Below the pieces are notes generated by a model. That model saw only the letters and a list, made by a program, of their open reading frames with translations. It did no database searches and was not told where the DNA came from. Below, piece after piece: positions 1-9,542 of a stretch of DNA of 64,000 nt. Each line of letters starts with the position of its first letter. Position 1 is the first letter of the stretch. Source of the DNA: Weissella minor (GTDB taxonomy: Bacteria > Bacillota > Bacilli > Lactobacillales > Lactobacillaceae); NCBI RefSeq assembly GCF_001437425.1, contig NZ_JQCD01000031.1:128299-192298 (forward strand), given 5' to 3'. A program made the translations under genes and the position numbers.

Positions 1-95
1 AAATATCATCACAACAATAATTAACTATACAGAGGTGATAGATTATTGTCAATATTTTTTTAATTGTGATCCATACGAAAAAAGAATTCTAAAAA

Positions 96-104
96 TGCTA
101 TAAT
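96..104 (+). promoter_or_regulatory. Extended -10 promoter element before the phosphatase gene
   Basis: TGC followed by TATAAT at 99-104 forms an extended -10 box about 60 bases before the first start codon. No good -35 hexamer lies 17 bases upstream, which extended -10 promoters tolerate. Bases 1-24 read KYHHNNN-stop in frame 1 and could be the tail of a preceding gene, but that is too short to call. Confidence 0.55.
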
Positions 105-162
105 GATAGGGATTAGACATACATAGAGCAACGGCTCAAAGCACAAATGGAGGAATTCACAC

Positions 163-843
163 ATGTCATTTAATTTATACTTGGTTCGACACGGACAGAC
201 TTATTTAAATAAATATGGACGAATGCAGGGATGGAGTGATGCCCCGTTAACTGAGAGTGGCATTACTGATGCAGATGCAGCCGGTAAACGTTTGGCAAAT
301 GTTGATTTTGCGGGTGCCTATTCATCTGATTTGAGTCGTGCTCGGATTACAGCTGAACATATTTTAGCGCAAAATGACCAAAGTGGTGACTTAACAGCGC
401 CAGTTGAATTACCTGGTTTCCGTGAAGTTTTCTTCGGTGTGTATGAAGGATTGCGTGGCGACGAAATTGCCGGTGAGATTGCTGCTGAAAAGCAACTTGT
501 TGATGCCGACAAAATCACATCATATGGTGATTTAACGAAACATTTGACGATGGATGGAACAATGGATACTTTCCATGAAGTAGATCCATATCATGACGCA
601 GAGAGTGCTGAAATGTTCTGGAAGCGTTTTGACGTTGCATTAGATACTGTACGTGAAAACCACAAAGATGGGGATAATGTACTGGTTGTTGCCCATGGTA
701 CTGTGGTGCGTAATGTAGCGGGTCGTTTTGATAGTGAAAAAACGACACATATTGCGCCACAAAACGGGATGGTCTCAGTCTGGGAAGTCACAGATGATGA
801 TCTAAAAATGAAAGCATATAATGATACGACGACCATTTGGTAG
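163..843 (+). CDS. Histidine phosphatase family protein (phosphoglycerate mutase-like)
   Basis: A 226-residue cytosolic enzyme of the histidine phosphatase superfamily. The N-terminal LVRHGQT motif contains the phospho-accepting His10, and a second AHGTVVRN motif near residue 178 supplies the other catalytic His. The FREVFFGVYEG stretch holds the expected acidic residue. Members without the full dPGM sequence usually act on small phosphorylated metabolites rather than in glycolysis, so the substrate is unknown. The start is set by a GGAGG site eight bases upstream. The gene sits 26 bases before hflX and may be co-transcribed with it, since no terminator separates them. Confidence 0.85.
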   Translation: MSFNLYLVRHGQTYLNKYGRMQGWSDAPLTESGITDADAAGKRLANVDFAGAYSSDLSRARITAEHILAQNDQSGDLTAPVELPGFREVFFGVYEGLRGDEIAGEIAAEKQLVDADKITSYGDLTKHLTMDGTMDTFHEVDPYHDAESAEMFWKRFDVALDTVRENHKDGDNVLVVAHGTVVRNVAGRFDSEKTTHIAPQNGMVSVWEVTDDDLKMKAYNDTTTIW

Positions 844-869
844 GCGATCATTGTAGATAAGGACATTAA

Positions 870-2153
870 ATGATAGAAAACGAAATTGACGCAAAGCGTC
901 CAGTCATTTTAGCCGGTTTGGATCGACAAACCGAAGATTTTGACTATCAAATGGAAGAGCTGGCTAATTTAGTCGAAGCAAATCAAATGGAACCGGTGGG
1001 AACCGTTACGCAAAAGTTGGAACGACCAAATCCGGGTAGTTATTTTGGAAAAGGGAAAGTGGAAGCCTTGAAAGAGGCGGTTGAATACTATCAAGCTGAT
1101 ATGGTAGTCACCAACGATGAATTGTCTCCTTCACAAATTCGTAATTTAGAAGCAGAGACAGGCGTTAGCATTATTGACCGGACGGCTTTGATTTTGGATA
1201 TATTCGCATCGCGTGCTAAAACACGAACGGCGAAGTTGCAAGTTGAGATTGCACAGTTGCAATACCAACTACCACGTTTACGTACATCAATGAATGTTCG
1301 TTTGGACCAACAAACTGGCGGAAATGGTGGTAGTTTTACTAGTCGTGGGGCTGGTGAAACGAAGCTGGAAATGAATCGTCGTCATATTGAACATCAAATT
1401 GGTGATTTACGTAAAGAATTGGCTGAAATTGAAGCTGATGATGCAACCCGTCGTGCGCGTCGTGATAAAGAGAGTATTAAAAATGTCGCTTTGATTGGTT
1501 ATACTAACGCCGGTAAGTCAACGATTATGAATGCTTTGGTACGTCGTTATGGTGAAAACCAAGATAAGACCGTCTTCCAAGCAGATATGCTCTTTGCGAC
1601 ATTGGAGACATCGGTCCGTAAGTTGAATTTGCCAGATAAGCAAAGCTTCTTACTCTCAGATACAGTTGGATTTGTGTCTAATTTACCGCATGGTTTGGTC
1701 GCAGCCTTTAAAGCAACCTTAGCTGAAGCGGCCCAAGCTGATTTATTGTTACAAGTTGTTGATTATTCAGATCCAAATTATCGTGAAATGATGAAGACAA
1801 CGGAAGCAACCTTGAAAGAAATTGGTGTAGGCGATATTCCAATGGTTGTGGTTTATAATAAAGCGGATAAATGTGAAGATGTCGTCTATCCTGAACGCGT
1901 TGGTGATAATTTAATCATCTCCGCCCAAGATGAGACATCATTAGATGTACTGGTCGAAACTGTCCGTCAGCACATTTTTGCTGATTTAAAAGAGCAAACA
2001 ATCTTGGTGCCTTTTGACCAAGGCCAGATTGTTGCAGAATTGAATGAACAAGCAACGGTCTTGAATACAGAGTATGTTGAAACAGGAACTAAAATGCAGG
2101 TGGTCTTAACGCCTGTCCAAGTTGGTCGATTTGCAGCATATATTGTGGACTAA
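870..2153 (+). CDS. hflX: GTPase HflX, ribosome-associated
   Basis: A 427-residue TRAFAC-class GTPase. Residues 1-200 form the HflX-specific N-terminal domain, including the NPGSYFGKGK region and the glycine-rich linker GGNGGSFTSRGAGE near 150-163. The G domain follows with G1 GYTNAGKST (210-218), G3 DTVGF (264-268) and G4 NKAD (330-333). Family knowledge: HflX binds the 50S subunit and splits stalled or heat-damaged 70S ribosomes. The ATG is preceded by AAGGA at suitable spacing. The gene lies just downstream of the histidine phosphatase and ends before a strong terminator. Length is normal for the family. Confidence 0.95.
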   Translation: MIENEIDAKRPVILAGLDRQTEDFDYQMEELANLVEANQMEPVGTVTQKLERPNPGSYFGKGKVEALKEAVEYYQADMVVTNDELSPSQIRNLEAETGVSIIDRTALILDIFASRAKTRTAKLQVEIAQLQYQLPRLRTSMNVRLDQQTGGNGGSFTSRGAGETKLEMNRRHIEHQIGDLRKELAEIEADDATRRARRDKESIKNVALIGYTNAGKSTIMNALVRRYGENQDKTVFQADMLFATLETSVRKLNLPDKQSFLLSDTVGFVSNLPHGLVAAFKATLAEAAQADLLLQVVDYSDPNYREMMKTTEATLKEIGVGDIPMVVVYNKADKCEDVVYPERVGDNLIISAQDETSLDVLVETVRQHIFADLKEQTILVPFDQGQIVAELNEQATVLNTEYVETGTKMQVVLTPVQVGRFAAYIVD

Positions 2154-2160
2154 AGATCTA

Positions 2161-2192
2161 AAAAGCATACCGATAAGCGGTGTGCTTTTAAT
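2161..2192 (+). terminator. Rho-independent terminator after hflX
   Basis: AAAAGCATACCG (2161-2172) pairs with CGGTGTGCTTTT (2178-2189) around a five-base loop and runs into T-rich sequence. Confidence 0.85.
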
Positions 2193-2226
2193 TTTCCAAT
2201 TTAAGCGGTGCATTTTCTAATAAATG

Positions 2227-2235
2227 TGTTAAAAT
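2227..2235 (+). promoter_or_regulatory. Candidate extended -10 promoter of the ABC exporter operon
   Basis: TGT followed by TAAAAT at 2230-2235 lies 42 bases before the ABC start codon and after the hflX terminator. No clear -35 was found. Confidence 0.4.
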
Positions 2236-2277
2236 GGCGACACTGCCAAATTTTAAAAATGAAAAGGAGCAAGTAAA

Positions 2278-4002
2278 ATGATTAAATTTTTACTCCCTTA
2301 TATTTCGAAATATAAGAAAGATGTCGTTTGGGCTTCTTTAACGATTGCCATTGCCGCAGCAACAAGCCTGTGGCAACCTAAATTACTACAACAAGTGATT
2401 CAAGCGATTGCGGACGATGAACTATCAAAAATGTATCCTTTAGGAATTCAATTGATTGTGATTGCCTTGATCGGACTGGCTGCAGGGGCTTTGAATACAG
2501 TCTTTTCAGCTCGCATTGCGATGGGAACCGCAGCCGATATTCGTGCTGATGAATATAAGAAGATTCAGACATTCTCATTTGGAAACATTGAGCGTTTCTC
2601 AACCGGAAGTTTAGTGGTCCGCATGACCAATGACGTACAACAAGTGCAGACCATTGTGATGGCCTTTTTCCAGTCATTACTACGTGTGCCAATTTTGTTC
2701 GTTGGGGCCTTGGTCTTAGCGTTAACGACTTTGCCACAATTGTGGTGGGTGATTCTGGTAATGGTTATCCTAGTTGTTTTGATTAGTATGGGTGTTTTCC
2801 AGCCCATGGGAAAATTGTTCGGATCAGTTCAAGGATGGATTGAAAAAACGAATAATATGGCGAAGGAAAACCTACAGGGTGTCCGTGTTGTTAAGTCATT
2901 TAATCAAGAAAAGAATGAAGAAGAACGTTTTGATGACGCTTCAACGCAATTGACTAATATTAATATTAAAATTGGTTATTTGTTTGGTATTTTGATGCCC
3001 GCGTTCTTCCTAATCGGTGAAATTGCGATTGCTGTCTCAATTCTATTTGTTGGACGCAATATTACATCTGATCCACAAATGTTAGGGGCGTTAACTTCTT
3101 TCGTTAATTACCTTTTGCAAATTATGAATGCCATCGTGATGGCTGGATTTATGATGACTTTTGCTGCCCGTGGAATGGAATCAGCAAAGCGTATTATGGA
3201 AGTTATGGATACAGAGCCAGACTTGACTTTTGATGCTGCGGCACCAAGTGAAGCATTGTCAGGTGATGTTGAATTCGATCATGTTTCATTCGCTTATCCC
3301 GGGGATGATGCACCCGTTTTGAAGGATGTGTCATTTAAGGTTAAACAAGGGGAAATGATTGGAATTGTCGGGGCGACTGGTTCAGGTAAGTCGACCTTAG
3401 CGCAATTAATTCCACGTTTATATGATCCAACTGAAGGCTCAGTCAAAGTTGGAAATGAAGATTTACGTCATGTTAATGAGAAGTCTTTGCGTAATGCGGT
3501 CGCATTTGTTTTGCAAAAAGCGATTCTGTTCTCTGGTAAGATTTCAGATAATTTACGTCAAGGTAAATCAAATGCAGGGCGACCTGATATGGTGCGCGCC
3601 GCCAAGATGGCGCAAGCTTCAGAATTTATTGAAAAATACGATGACGATTATGAGCATATCGTTGAAGAACGTTCTTCTAACTTTTCAGGTGGTCAAAAAC
3701 AACGTTTGTCAATTACACGAGGTGTCATTGGCGAACCGGCAGTGTTGATTTTAGACGATTCAACTTCAGCGCTAGATGCGCGTTCCGAGAAGTTAGTACA
3801 AGAAGCGCTTGATAAGCAACTTTCAGATACAACTAAATTTGTGATTGCTGAAAAGATTTCATCAGTGATTAATGCAGATCGTATTTTTGTTATGGAAGAT
3901 GGTGAATTAATCGCGACTGGAAAGCACCATGAGTTGGTTGAAAATTCACCAGCTTATCGCGAAATTTATGAAACACAAAAAGCACAGGAGGTGATTGACT
4001 AA
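2278..4002 (+). CDS. Heterodimeric ABC exporter, subunit with degenerate ATP site (LmrC/BmrC-like)
   Basis: A 574-residue half-transporter: six-helix transmembrane domain (about residues 15-300), then an ATPase domain (about 330-565). Walker A is GATGSGKS (365-372) and the signature is a canonical FSGGQ (469-473). The catalytic Glu after Walker B is Asp494 ([11 protein letters not shown]) and the H-loop His is replaced by Glu525 (FVIAEKISS). These losses mark the half that contributes the non-hydrolysing site in heterodimeric exporters such as LmrCD and BmrCD. The stop codon overlaps the start of the partner gene by one base. Drug, lipid or peptide export is plausible; the substrate cannot be read from sequence. 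Confidence 0.9.
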   Translation: MIKFLLPYISKYKKDVVWASLTIAIAAATSLWQPKLLQQVIQAIADDELSKMYPLGIQLIVIALIGLAAGALNTVFSARIAMGTAADIRADEYKKIQTFSFGNIERFSTGSLVVRMTNDVQQVQTIVMAFFQSLLRVPILFVGALVLALTTLPQLWWVILVMVILVVLISMGVFQPMGKLFGSVQGWIEKTNNMAKENLQGVRVVKSFNQEKNEEERFDDASTQLTNINIKIGYLFGILMPAFFLIGEIAIAVSILFVGRNITSDPQMLGALTSFVNYLLQIMNAIVMAGFMMTFAARGMESAKRIMEVMDTEPDLTFDAAAPSEALSGDVEFDHVSFAYPGDDAPVLKDVSFKVKQGEMIGIVGATGSGKSTLAQLIPRLYDPTEGSVKVGNEDLRHVNEKSLRNAVAFVLQKAILFSGKISDNLRQGKSNAGRPDMVRAAKMAQASEFIEKYDDDYEHIVEERSSNFSGGQKQRLSITRGVIGEPAVLILDDSTSALDARSEKLVQEALDKQLSDTTKFVIAEKISSVINADRIFVMEDGELIATGKHHELVENSPAYREIYETQKAQEVID

Positions 4003-5783
4003 TGGCTAGTTTTGGACGAGCAATTAAGTTTTTTGCCGGTTACTTTAAACACTATAAATTAGGCATGCTAGTGATTGCGATCTTTACGATTGTCGCAACC
4101 TATTTCCAAGTTAAAGCGCCTGTTTATATGGGACGATCAATTCAAGAAATTGCGAATTATTTGATGCTTAAATCAAATCCAGCGACAGCTGCGCAAGCTT
4201 CCTTGGATAAGGTCTATGATGCCCTTTGGTTGTTTGTACTCTTTATTATTTTGATGGCTGTGGGCTCATTGATTAATGCCATGGCGCAAGCGATTGTTTC
4301 TTCACGTGCCGTTAATGACATGCGAACTGGTTTGTTTGGAAAAATGCAACGAATGACGGTTAAATATTTCGATTCACATCGTGATGGTGAAATTTTGTCA
4401 CGTTTTACGTCGGATATTGATAATATTTATAACGCCATGAATGAAGCTATTTTCCAAGCATTTTCACAAATTGCTTTGTTAATTGGGGTTTTGATTATGA
4501 TGTTTAATCAAAGTACGCAATTAGCCTGGGTGACGATTGCATCAACGCCGATCGCAATTTTGCTATCAGTCTTTATTATTAGTAAGGCTGAACGCTATGT
4601 TAATTTGCAGCAAGATGAAGTTGGTCATTTAAATGCGTACGTCAATGAACAAATCAATGGTGAAAAAGTGATTATCACCAACGGCTTGCAACAAGATTCA
4701 ATTGACGGATTTACAGAACATAATGATAAAGTGCAAGCGGCAACTTATCGTGGTCAGGTTTGGTCAGGAATCTTATACCCATTGATGATGGGGATGAGCT
4801 TGGTTAATACGGCCATTGTGATTTTCTTTGGTGGTTATTTGGCCTTGAATGGTAGTTTGGAACGTGCGACAGCCTTAGGTTTGATTGTGACGTTCGTTAA
4901 CTTTTCACAACAATATTACCAACCAATCAGTCAAATTACCTCGACTTACAATATGCTACAGTTGGCTGTGACGGGTGCCCGTCGTTTGGATGAAGTCTTT
5001 GATCAAGATGATGAAGTGAGTCCTAAAGACGAAGTGGCATTTAATGGTCTACAAAGTAAGGTTGAATTAGAAAATATTCACTTTAGTTATGACGAAGGCA
5101 ATGAAATTTTGCATGGTATCAATATTAATGTGGATAAGGGTCAGATGGTCGCCTTAGTTGGGCCAACTGGTTCTGGTAAAACGACGGTTATGAATTTGAT
5201 GAACCGTTTTTACGATGTTAATGAAGGGGCCGTGAAGTTTGATGGGATTGATGTCCGTGATATGGGCTTGCAAGAATTGCGTGACCATGTCGGAATCGTT
5301 CTGCAAGAATCAGTGATTTTCACCGGTACGATTCGTTACAACATCACGTATGGTCGCCCAGATGCAACGGATGCTGAAATGATTGATGCTGCTAAACAAG
5401 CAAATATTCATGACTTCATTATGACTTTGCCAGATCAATACGATACAGAAGTCAGCGATGAAAATTCAATTTTCTCAACTGGACAAAAGCAATTGCTTTC
5501 AATTGCTCGTACAATTTTGACGAATCCAGACTTGTTGATTTTGGATGAAGCAACTTCTAACGTGGACACAGTGACCGAAGCCAAGATCCAAAAGGCGATG
5601 GATAATGTGATTGCTGGACGTACCAGCTTTGTGATTGCCCATCGTTTGAAGACGATTTTGAATGCGGATAAAATCGTTGTGCTTCGAAATGGAAACATTA
5701 TTGAAGAAGGTACGCATCAAGAGCTATTGGCTGAAGACGGATTCTATTCTGAGCTTTACCATAATCAAATGGTGTTTGAATAA
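4002..5783 (+). CDS. Heterodimeric ABC exporter, catalytic subunit (LmrD/BmrD-like)
   Basis: A 593-residue half-transporter with a longer N-terminal region, six transmembrane helices (about 20-325) and an ATPase domain from about 355. Walker A GPTGSGKT (387-394), catalytic Glu516 (LILDEATS) and H-loop His547 are intact, but the signature reads FSTGQ (491-495) in place of FSGGQ. That is the complement of the upstream subunit: together they make one competent and one degenerate nucleotide site. Translation is coupled to the upstream gene by ATG/TAA overlap, with AGGAGG just before it. A strong terminator follows. Confidence 0.92.
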   Translation: MASFGRAIKFFAGYFKHYKLGMLVIAIFTIVATYFQVKAPVYMGRSIQEIANYLMLKSNPATAAQASLDKVYDALWLFVLFIILMAVGSLINAMAQAIVSSRAVNDMRTGLFGKMQRMTVKYFDSHRDGEILSRFTSDIDNIYNAMNEAIFQAFSQIALLIGVLIMMFNQSTQLAWVTIASTPIAILLSVFIISKAERYVNLQQDEVGHLNAYVNEQINGEKVIITNGLQQDSIDGFTEHNDKVQAATYRGQVWSGILYPLMMGMSLVNTAIVIFFGGYLALNGSLERATALGLIVTFVNFSQQYYQPISQITSTYNMLQLAVTGARRLDEVFDQDDEVSPKDEVAFNGLQSKVELENIHFSYDEGNEILHGININVDKGQMVALVGPTGSGKTTVMNLMNRFYDVNEGAVKFDGIDVRDMGLQELRDHVGIVLQESVIFTGTIRYNITYGRPDATDAEMIDAAKQANIHDFIMTLPDQYDTEVSDENSIFSTGQKQLLSIARTILTNPDLLILDEATSNVDTVTEAKIQKAMDNVIAGRTSFVIAHRLKTILNADKIVVLRNGNIIEEGTHQELLAEDGFYSELYHNQMVFE

Positions 5784-5789
5784 AAACGG

Positions 5790-5822
5790 AAAGAGTAAGG
5801 TCATCGACCTTGCTCTTTTTTG
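5790..5822 (+). terminator. Terminator after the ABC exporter operon
   Basis: AAAGAGTAAGGTC (5790-5802) pairs with GACCTTGCTCTTT (5806-5818), ending in a run of T. The T-run abuts the TGCTATAAT extended -10 box at 5821-5829, so termination and re-initiation are packed together. Confidence 0.85.
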
Positions 5823-5829
5823 CTATAAT
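5821..5829 (+). promoter_or_regulatory. Extended -10 promoter of the small membrane protein gene
   Basis: TGCTATAAT at 5821-5829 is a near-perfect extended -10 element, 38 bases before the chosen start codon. Confidence 0.55.
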
Positions 5830-5866
5830 CGACGTGTAAGTTTATTTGTGAATGGGAGAATCAGAT

Positions 5867-6052
5867 ATGAAAATACAACGACCTTGGGCGCTTGTAGTAG
5901 GCGTTTTATTATTAATCTATAGCTTTTATCTATTAACACAAACACAGGTACCGGTTGGCGCATACGGGGCCGGACAAATTGTGGGACACTTTGTTTTTCC
6001 GGCTGCTTTTCTATTCCTCGCCTTTAAGCCTAAGCGGAATAAAGACAAGTGA
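5867..6052 (+). CDS. Small membrane protein of unknown function (61 aa)
   Basis: I do not recognise this protein. It begins MKIQRPWALV, has one clear hydrophobic helix (about residues 7-24), a glycine-rich turn (VGAYGAGQIVG) and a second hydrophobic stretch (HFVFPAAFLFLAF) before a basic tail KPKRNKDK. This predicts a two-helix membrane protein. An in-frame ATG exists at 5852, but GGGAG at 5854-5858 sits eight bases before the ATG at 5867, which favours the shorter form. It has its own promoter and stands alone between the ABC exporter and the T-box leader. Confidence 0.6.
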   Translation: MKIQRPWALVVGVLLLIYSFYLLTQTQVPVGAYGAGQIVGHFVFPAAFLFLAFKPKRNKDK

Positions 6053-6065
6053 TTTAAAACACGTG

Positions 6066-6095
6066 TTGACAATGAGTGTATGATAACACTATAAT
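6066..6095 (+). promoter_or_regulatory. Promoter of the T-box / SAM hydrolase / ECF operon
   Basis: Consensus TTGACA (6066-6071) and TATAAT (6090-6095) are separated by 18 bases, directly ahead of the structured leader. Confidence 0.8.
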
Positions 6096-6117
6096 GAGTA
6101 AAAATTAGAAATATTTA

Positions 6118-6384
6118 ATGCAAGCGATGAAGAGATAAGTACAAATGAAAGATGTTCAGAGAGTTAGCGGCTGGTGTGAGCTAATCATTATTAATTTGGA
6201 AAATGGTCTTGGAGCATTTGTGCAGACTATCCATGTGGAGGTATGCACCGGGTCCGCCCGTTAACGCGGCACGTATTGTTTGATACGGAGTGAGTTTTGG
6301 ATAGTAATGTTCAAAAAAATTTGGGTGGTAACACGGTTTAACGTCCCAGAGATCCAAGTGGATTTCTGGGGCGTTTTTTATTTT
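6118..6384 (+). promoter_or_regulatory. T-box riboswitch leader, probable methionine specifier
   Basis: The conserved T-box GGGTGGTAACACGG is at 6323-6336, followed by a terminator: ACGTCCCAGAGATCC pairs with GGATTTCTGGGGCGT (about 6341-6373) before a T-run. Upstream, stem I carries the AGAGAG...GGCTGGTG features. CAAAT pairs with ATTTG, and AAGA with TCTT, leaving a specifier loop whose 3' strand is GAAAATGG. The best specifier is ATG (6203-6205, Met); AAT at 6202-6204 (Asn) is the alternative register. Met fits the downstream genes. Uncharged tRNA would pair with the T-box, form the antiterminator and allow transcription. Confidence 0.88.
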
Positions 6385-6397
6385 TAGGAGGAATGGT

Positions 6398-7243
6398 ATG
6401 GCAGATTTAGTAATTCAAACAGATTTTGGTTATCGTGATGGTGCAGTTTCAACGATGTATGGTGTGGCCTATGGTGTCAGCGACAAAATTCGTATTTCAG
6501 AATTAACGCAAGGTATTACCCCGTTTAATGTGTTTGAGGCGTCATTCCGCCTCTTCCAAACAATTAAGTATTGGCGTCCGGGAACTGTGTTTGTCTCAGT
6601 TGTTGATCCTGGCATCGGTTCAGCCCGTAAGTCAATCATTGCGAAATTAAAAACGGGTCAGTATGTGGTGACACCTGACAATGGGACGTTGACCCATGTG
6701 GCGAAGCACTTTGGCATTGAAGCGATTCGCGTCCTTGATGAAACCATTCAACGTCTGCCTGGCTCAGAGCATTCTGCCACATTCCTTGGTCGTGATATTT
6801 ATGCGTATAATGGGGCAAAATTAGCAGCTGGGATTACGACATTTGATGATTGTGGGACACCTTTAGCGGTGGATGAAATTGAGACCCTACCGCTAGCCCA
6901 AGCCGAGTTAACAGAGCATGGCTTGGTTGGAACGGTTGAAATTACGGATGTGAATTTCGGTTCACTATGGACCAATGTTACGGAAGAATTATGGCAGTCA
7001 GCCTTTGATCCTAAATATGGGGAAGACTTTATTATCCGTATTTTTGAAGATGACACCTTAAAATTAGAAAAACAAATTCCATTTGTACAAACATTTGCGG
7101 ATGTTGAACCTGGAACAGAATTGCTCTACATTAACTCAGTTGCAACAATTGGGGTGGCGATTCGCATGGGCGATTTTGCGGCCCTTAATCATGTTGGCGC
7201 TGGACCAGAGTGGAAAATTGAAATTAGAAAAGTAGAAGGTTAA
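6398..7243 (+). CDS. SAM hydroxide adenosyltransferase (SAM hydrolase, DUF62 family)
   Basis: A 281-residue cytosolic enzyme of the SAM-dependent fluorinase/chlorinase fold. The N-terminal LVIQTDFGYRDGAVSTMYGV, the VSVVDPGIGSARKSI motif (about 68-82) and the VTPDNGTLTHV motif (about 90-101) are family hallmarks. Family members without a halide pocket use water or hydroxide to split SAM into adenosine and methionine; assigning that activity here is an inference. It is the first gene after the T-box leader, with AGGAGG at 6386-6391, and its stop codon touches the ECF S-component gene. A methionine-responsive leader on an enzyme that releases methionine is a coherent salvage circuit. Confidence 0.85.
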   Translation: MADLVIQTDFGYRDGAVSTMYGVAYGVSDKIRISELTQGITPFNVFEASFRLFQTIKYWRPGTVFVSVVDPGIGSARKSIIAKLKTGQYVVTPDNGTLTHVAKHFGIEAIRVLDETIQRLPGSEHSATFLGRDIYAYNGAKLAAGITTFDDCGTPLAVDEIETLPLAQAELTEHGLVGTVEITDVNFGSLWTNVTEELWQSAFDPKYGEDFIIRIFEDDTLKLEKQIPFVQTFADVEPGTELLYINSVATIGVAIRMGDFAALNHVGAGPEWKIEIRKVEG

Positions 7244-7248
7244 TGCAT

Positions 7249-7809
7249 ATGCAAAAGAAAAAAGGATTATCAACTAAAGCGGTTGTTGCAACAGGAATCG
7301 GAACAGCGGTTTTCATTATTTTATTTAAATTTTTAGCGATTCCAACCGGGATTGCGAACACACAAATTAATGTGGCCCAAGCGTGGTTAAGTTTGATTGC
7401 AAGTATCTTTGGTCCGCTCGTTGGTGGTTTAGTTGCCTTTATTGGGCATGCGTTAAATGATGGTATCTCATATGGATCAATTTGGTGGAGTTGGGTGATT
7501 GCGGATGGTGCTTTTGGGGTTCTAATTGGATTCTTTGCCCGCTACTTGCATGTGACAAGTGGTACCTTCACAACGAAGAAAATCATTGGCTTTAATATCG
7601 CCCAAATTGTTTCAAATATTATTGCGTGGTTGATTATTGCGCCATTGGGCGATATCTTTATTTACAGTGAACCGGCCGCTAAGGTGTTTACACAAGGTGT
7701 TGTCTCAGCTAGTTTGAATTCCATTTCAACCGCTGTGTTAGGAACGGCGATTATTGCAATTTATACCCGAACACAAACTAAGAAAGATTCATTAGAGTAC
7801 GAAGCATAG
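7249..7809 (+). CDS. ECF transporter S component (UPF0397 family)
   Basis: A 186-residue membrane protein with five to six hydrophobic helices. The AVVATGIGTAVF N-terminus and the VGGLVAFIGHALNDGISYGSIWW-type core are typical of the UPF0397 group of substrate-binding components. It confers specificity on the ATPase and T-component encoded just downstream. Given the Met T-box and the SAM hydrolase neighbour, methionine, SAM or a related sulfur compound is the likely substrate (inference). An in-frame ATG at 7243 overlaps the previous stop; the ATG at 7249 is preferred because AGAAGG at 7234-7239 is nine bases from it but only three from the first. Confidence 0.82.
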   Translation: MQKKKGLSTKAVVATGIGTAVFIILFKFLAIPTGIANTQINVAQAWLSLIASIFGPLVGGLVAFIGHALNDGISYGSIWWSWVIADGAFGVLIGFFARYLHVTSGTFTTKKIIGFNIAQIVSNIIAWLIIAPLGDIFIYSEPAAKVFTQGVVSASLNSISTAVLGTAIIAIYTRTQTKKDSLEYEA

Positions 7810-7817
7810 GAGTAGAC

Positions 7818-9542
7818 ATGGTGAAGACAGATAATGCCCCAATTTTAGAATTAAGGGATGTGACCTTTAAGTACGCGGCTCAAAAGGAGCCAACCCTCAA
7901 AAAGCTTAATCTCAAGATTCATGCTGGTGAATTGGTCGTTATTGCTGGTGCCTCTGGCTCAGGTAAATCAACCTTGGGGCGTTTAATCAGTGGTCTGATA
8001 CCAGAAGCTTATCCGGGTGATTTGACGGGTGACTTATTGATTAACGGGCAAGTGGTGAATGGCCAGAGTATTTTCGAACGCTCACAAGCCATAGGAACTG
8101 TTCTACAAGATACGAACGCACAATTTGTGGGTTTGAGTGTGGCCGAAGATGTGGCATTTGCCCTTGAGAATGATGGTGTAGCAACCGACCCGATGCATGC
8201 GGCTGTGCTTGAATGGCTCGAACGTTTAGATTTAGGGCAACGCATGAATTTAGCACCTCAGTTCTTGTCGGGTGGACAGAAGCAACGCACTGCAATGGCT
8301 GGCGTTTTGATTGATGAAAGCCCCATTTTATTGTTAGATGAACCGTTGGCCAGTTTAGATCAACAAAGTGGTTCCGACATGCTTGATTTACTTGACCGCT
8401 TACGTGAAGAACGCGGGCTAACCATTATTTTAATTGAACATCGTTTAACGCAAGTGCTACAACATAACTTAGACCAATTGGTAATCCTTGATGCAGGCCA
8501 GATTCAGAGCAATACGGATGCTTTAACAGCTGTACAAACGAATTGTTTACCAGCATATGGTTTGGCGGAACCACTATATATTCGTCTTTTAAAACGAGCT
8601 GGTATTGATTTGGATGAAACGCAACAATTATTATTACCTGAACAAGTGACTGCACCGCATTTAGCTGAAAAATTAGCAAGCACCATTGCAGACTTTCCAA
8701 CTTTGCCGACTGATAATTTTGGGGAGCCAATTTTAACAGTGGAACATCTTAGTTATGGTTATGGACCAGCTGAGCCTTTATTTAAGGATGTTAATTTTCA
8801 TTTGGACGCTGGTGAAATTGTGGCCTTAGTAGGTAAAAATGGTTCTGGAAAATCGACTTTGATTAATATTTTGACCGGATTTATTACTGATAAAAAGATG
8901 AACGGTGATTTGCGTCTGCACAATCAAGACCTTAGCAAATTATCGATTAAGGAACGCGCCGATGTCATTGGGTATGTGATTCAAGACCCGAATTTGATGT
9001 TAACGCAGAGTAGTGTTTATGACGAAGTGGCATTAGGATTACGGTTACGCGGCTACGAAGAGGCGGATATTGAAACAACAGTAACGGACTTACTTAAGAC
9101 GGCGGGTCTCTATCCAATGCGTAATTGGCCGATTGATAGTTTGAGTTTTGGTCAGAAAAAACGTTTATCAATCATTGCCATTTTAGCGTTGCGCCTTGAA
9201 ATTTTAATTTTAGATGAGCCAACGGCAGGACAAGATGCTTATCATGCACAAAAACTAATTGCTTTTATTTTGAAATTAAAGCGTGAATATGAATTAACAA
9301 TTTTGGTTGTGACACATGATATGGGCTTGATGTGCACGATTGCTGACCGTAGTGTGGTTTTGGTTGATGGTGAAATAATTGCAAACGGAACCCCAGCTGC
9401 AATTTTGGCTGATCAAGATGTGGTTACGGCTGGAAATCTGCAAGCGACAACGGTACATACGCTCTTACAACGGTTTGACTTAGTTGCTGACACTAGAGTC
9501 TTTCGGGCTTTGACGGGACAGGAGGCGCATAATGAATCATAA
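7818..9542 (+). CDS. ECF transporter energising ATPase, two ABC domains fused
   Basis: A 574-residue protein holding both ATPases of an ECF module in one chain. Domain 1: Walker A GASGSGKS (44-51), signature LSGGQ (150-154), Walker B LLLDEP (171-176). Domain 2 begins near 305: Walker A GKNGSGKS (339-346), signature LSFGQ (442-446), Walker B LILDEP (463-468). The fused layout resembles YkoD rather than separate EcfA1/EcfA2, which suggests a dedicated (group I-like) ECF system. It is eight bases after the S component and overlaps the T-component gene by 11 bases. Confidence 0.92.
   Translation: MVKTDNAPILELRDVTFKYAAQKEPTLKKLNLKIHAGELVVIAGASGSGKSTLGRLISGLIPEAYPGDLTGDLLINGQVVNGQSIFERSQAIGTVLQDTNAQFVGLSVAEDVAFALENDGVATDPMHAAVLEWLERLDLGQRMNLAPQFLSGGQKQRTAMAGVLIDESPILLLDEPLASLDQQSGSDMLDLLDRLREERGLTIILIEHRLTQVLQHNLDQLVILDAGQIQSNTDALTAVQTNCLPAYGLAEPLYIRLLKRAGIDLDETQQLLLPEQVTAPHLAEKLASTIADFPTLPTDNFGEPILTVEHLSYGYGPAEPLFKDVNFHLDAGEIVALVGKNGSGKSTLINILTGFITDKKMNGDLRLHNQDLSKLSIKERADVIGYVIQDPNLMLTQSSVYDEVALGLRLRGYEEADIETTVTDLLKTAGLYPMRNWPIDSLSFGQKKRLSIIAILALRLEILILDEPTAGQDAYHAQKLIAFILKLKREYELTILVVTHDMGLMCTIADRSVVLVDGEIIANGTPAAILADQDVVTAGNLQATTVHTLLQRFDLVADTRVFRALTGQEAHNES

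Noticed and set aside
6118-6384. A SAM or S-box riboswitch in front of the SAM hydrolase gene
   Set aside because: The conserved GGGTGGTAACACGG element, stem I features and specifier loop identify a T-box; no S-box core is visible.
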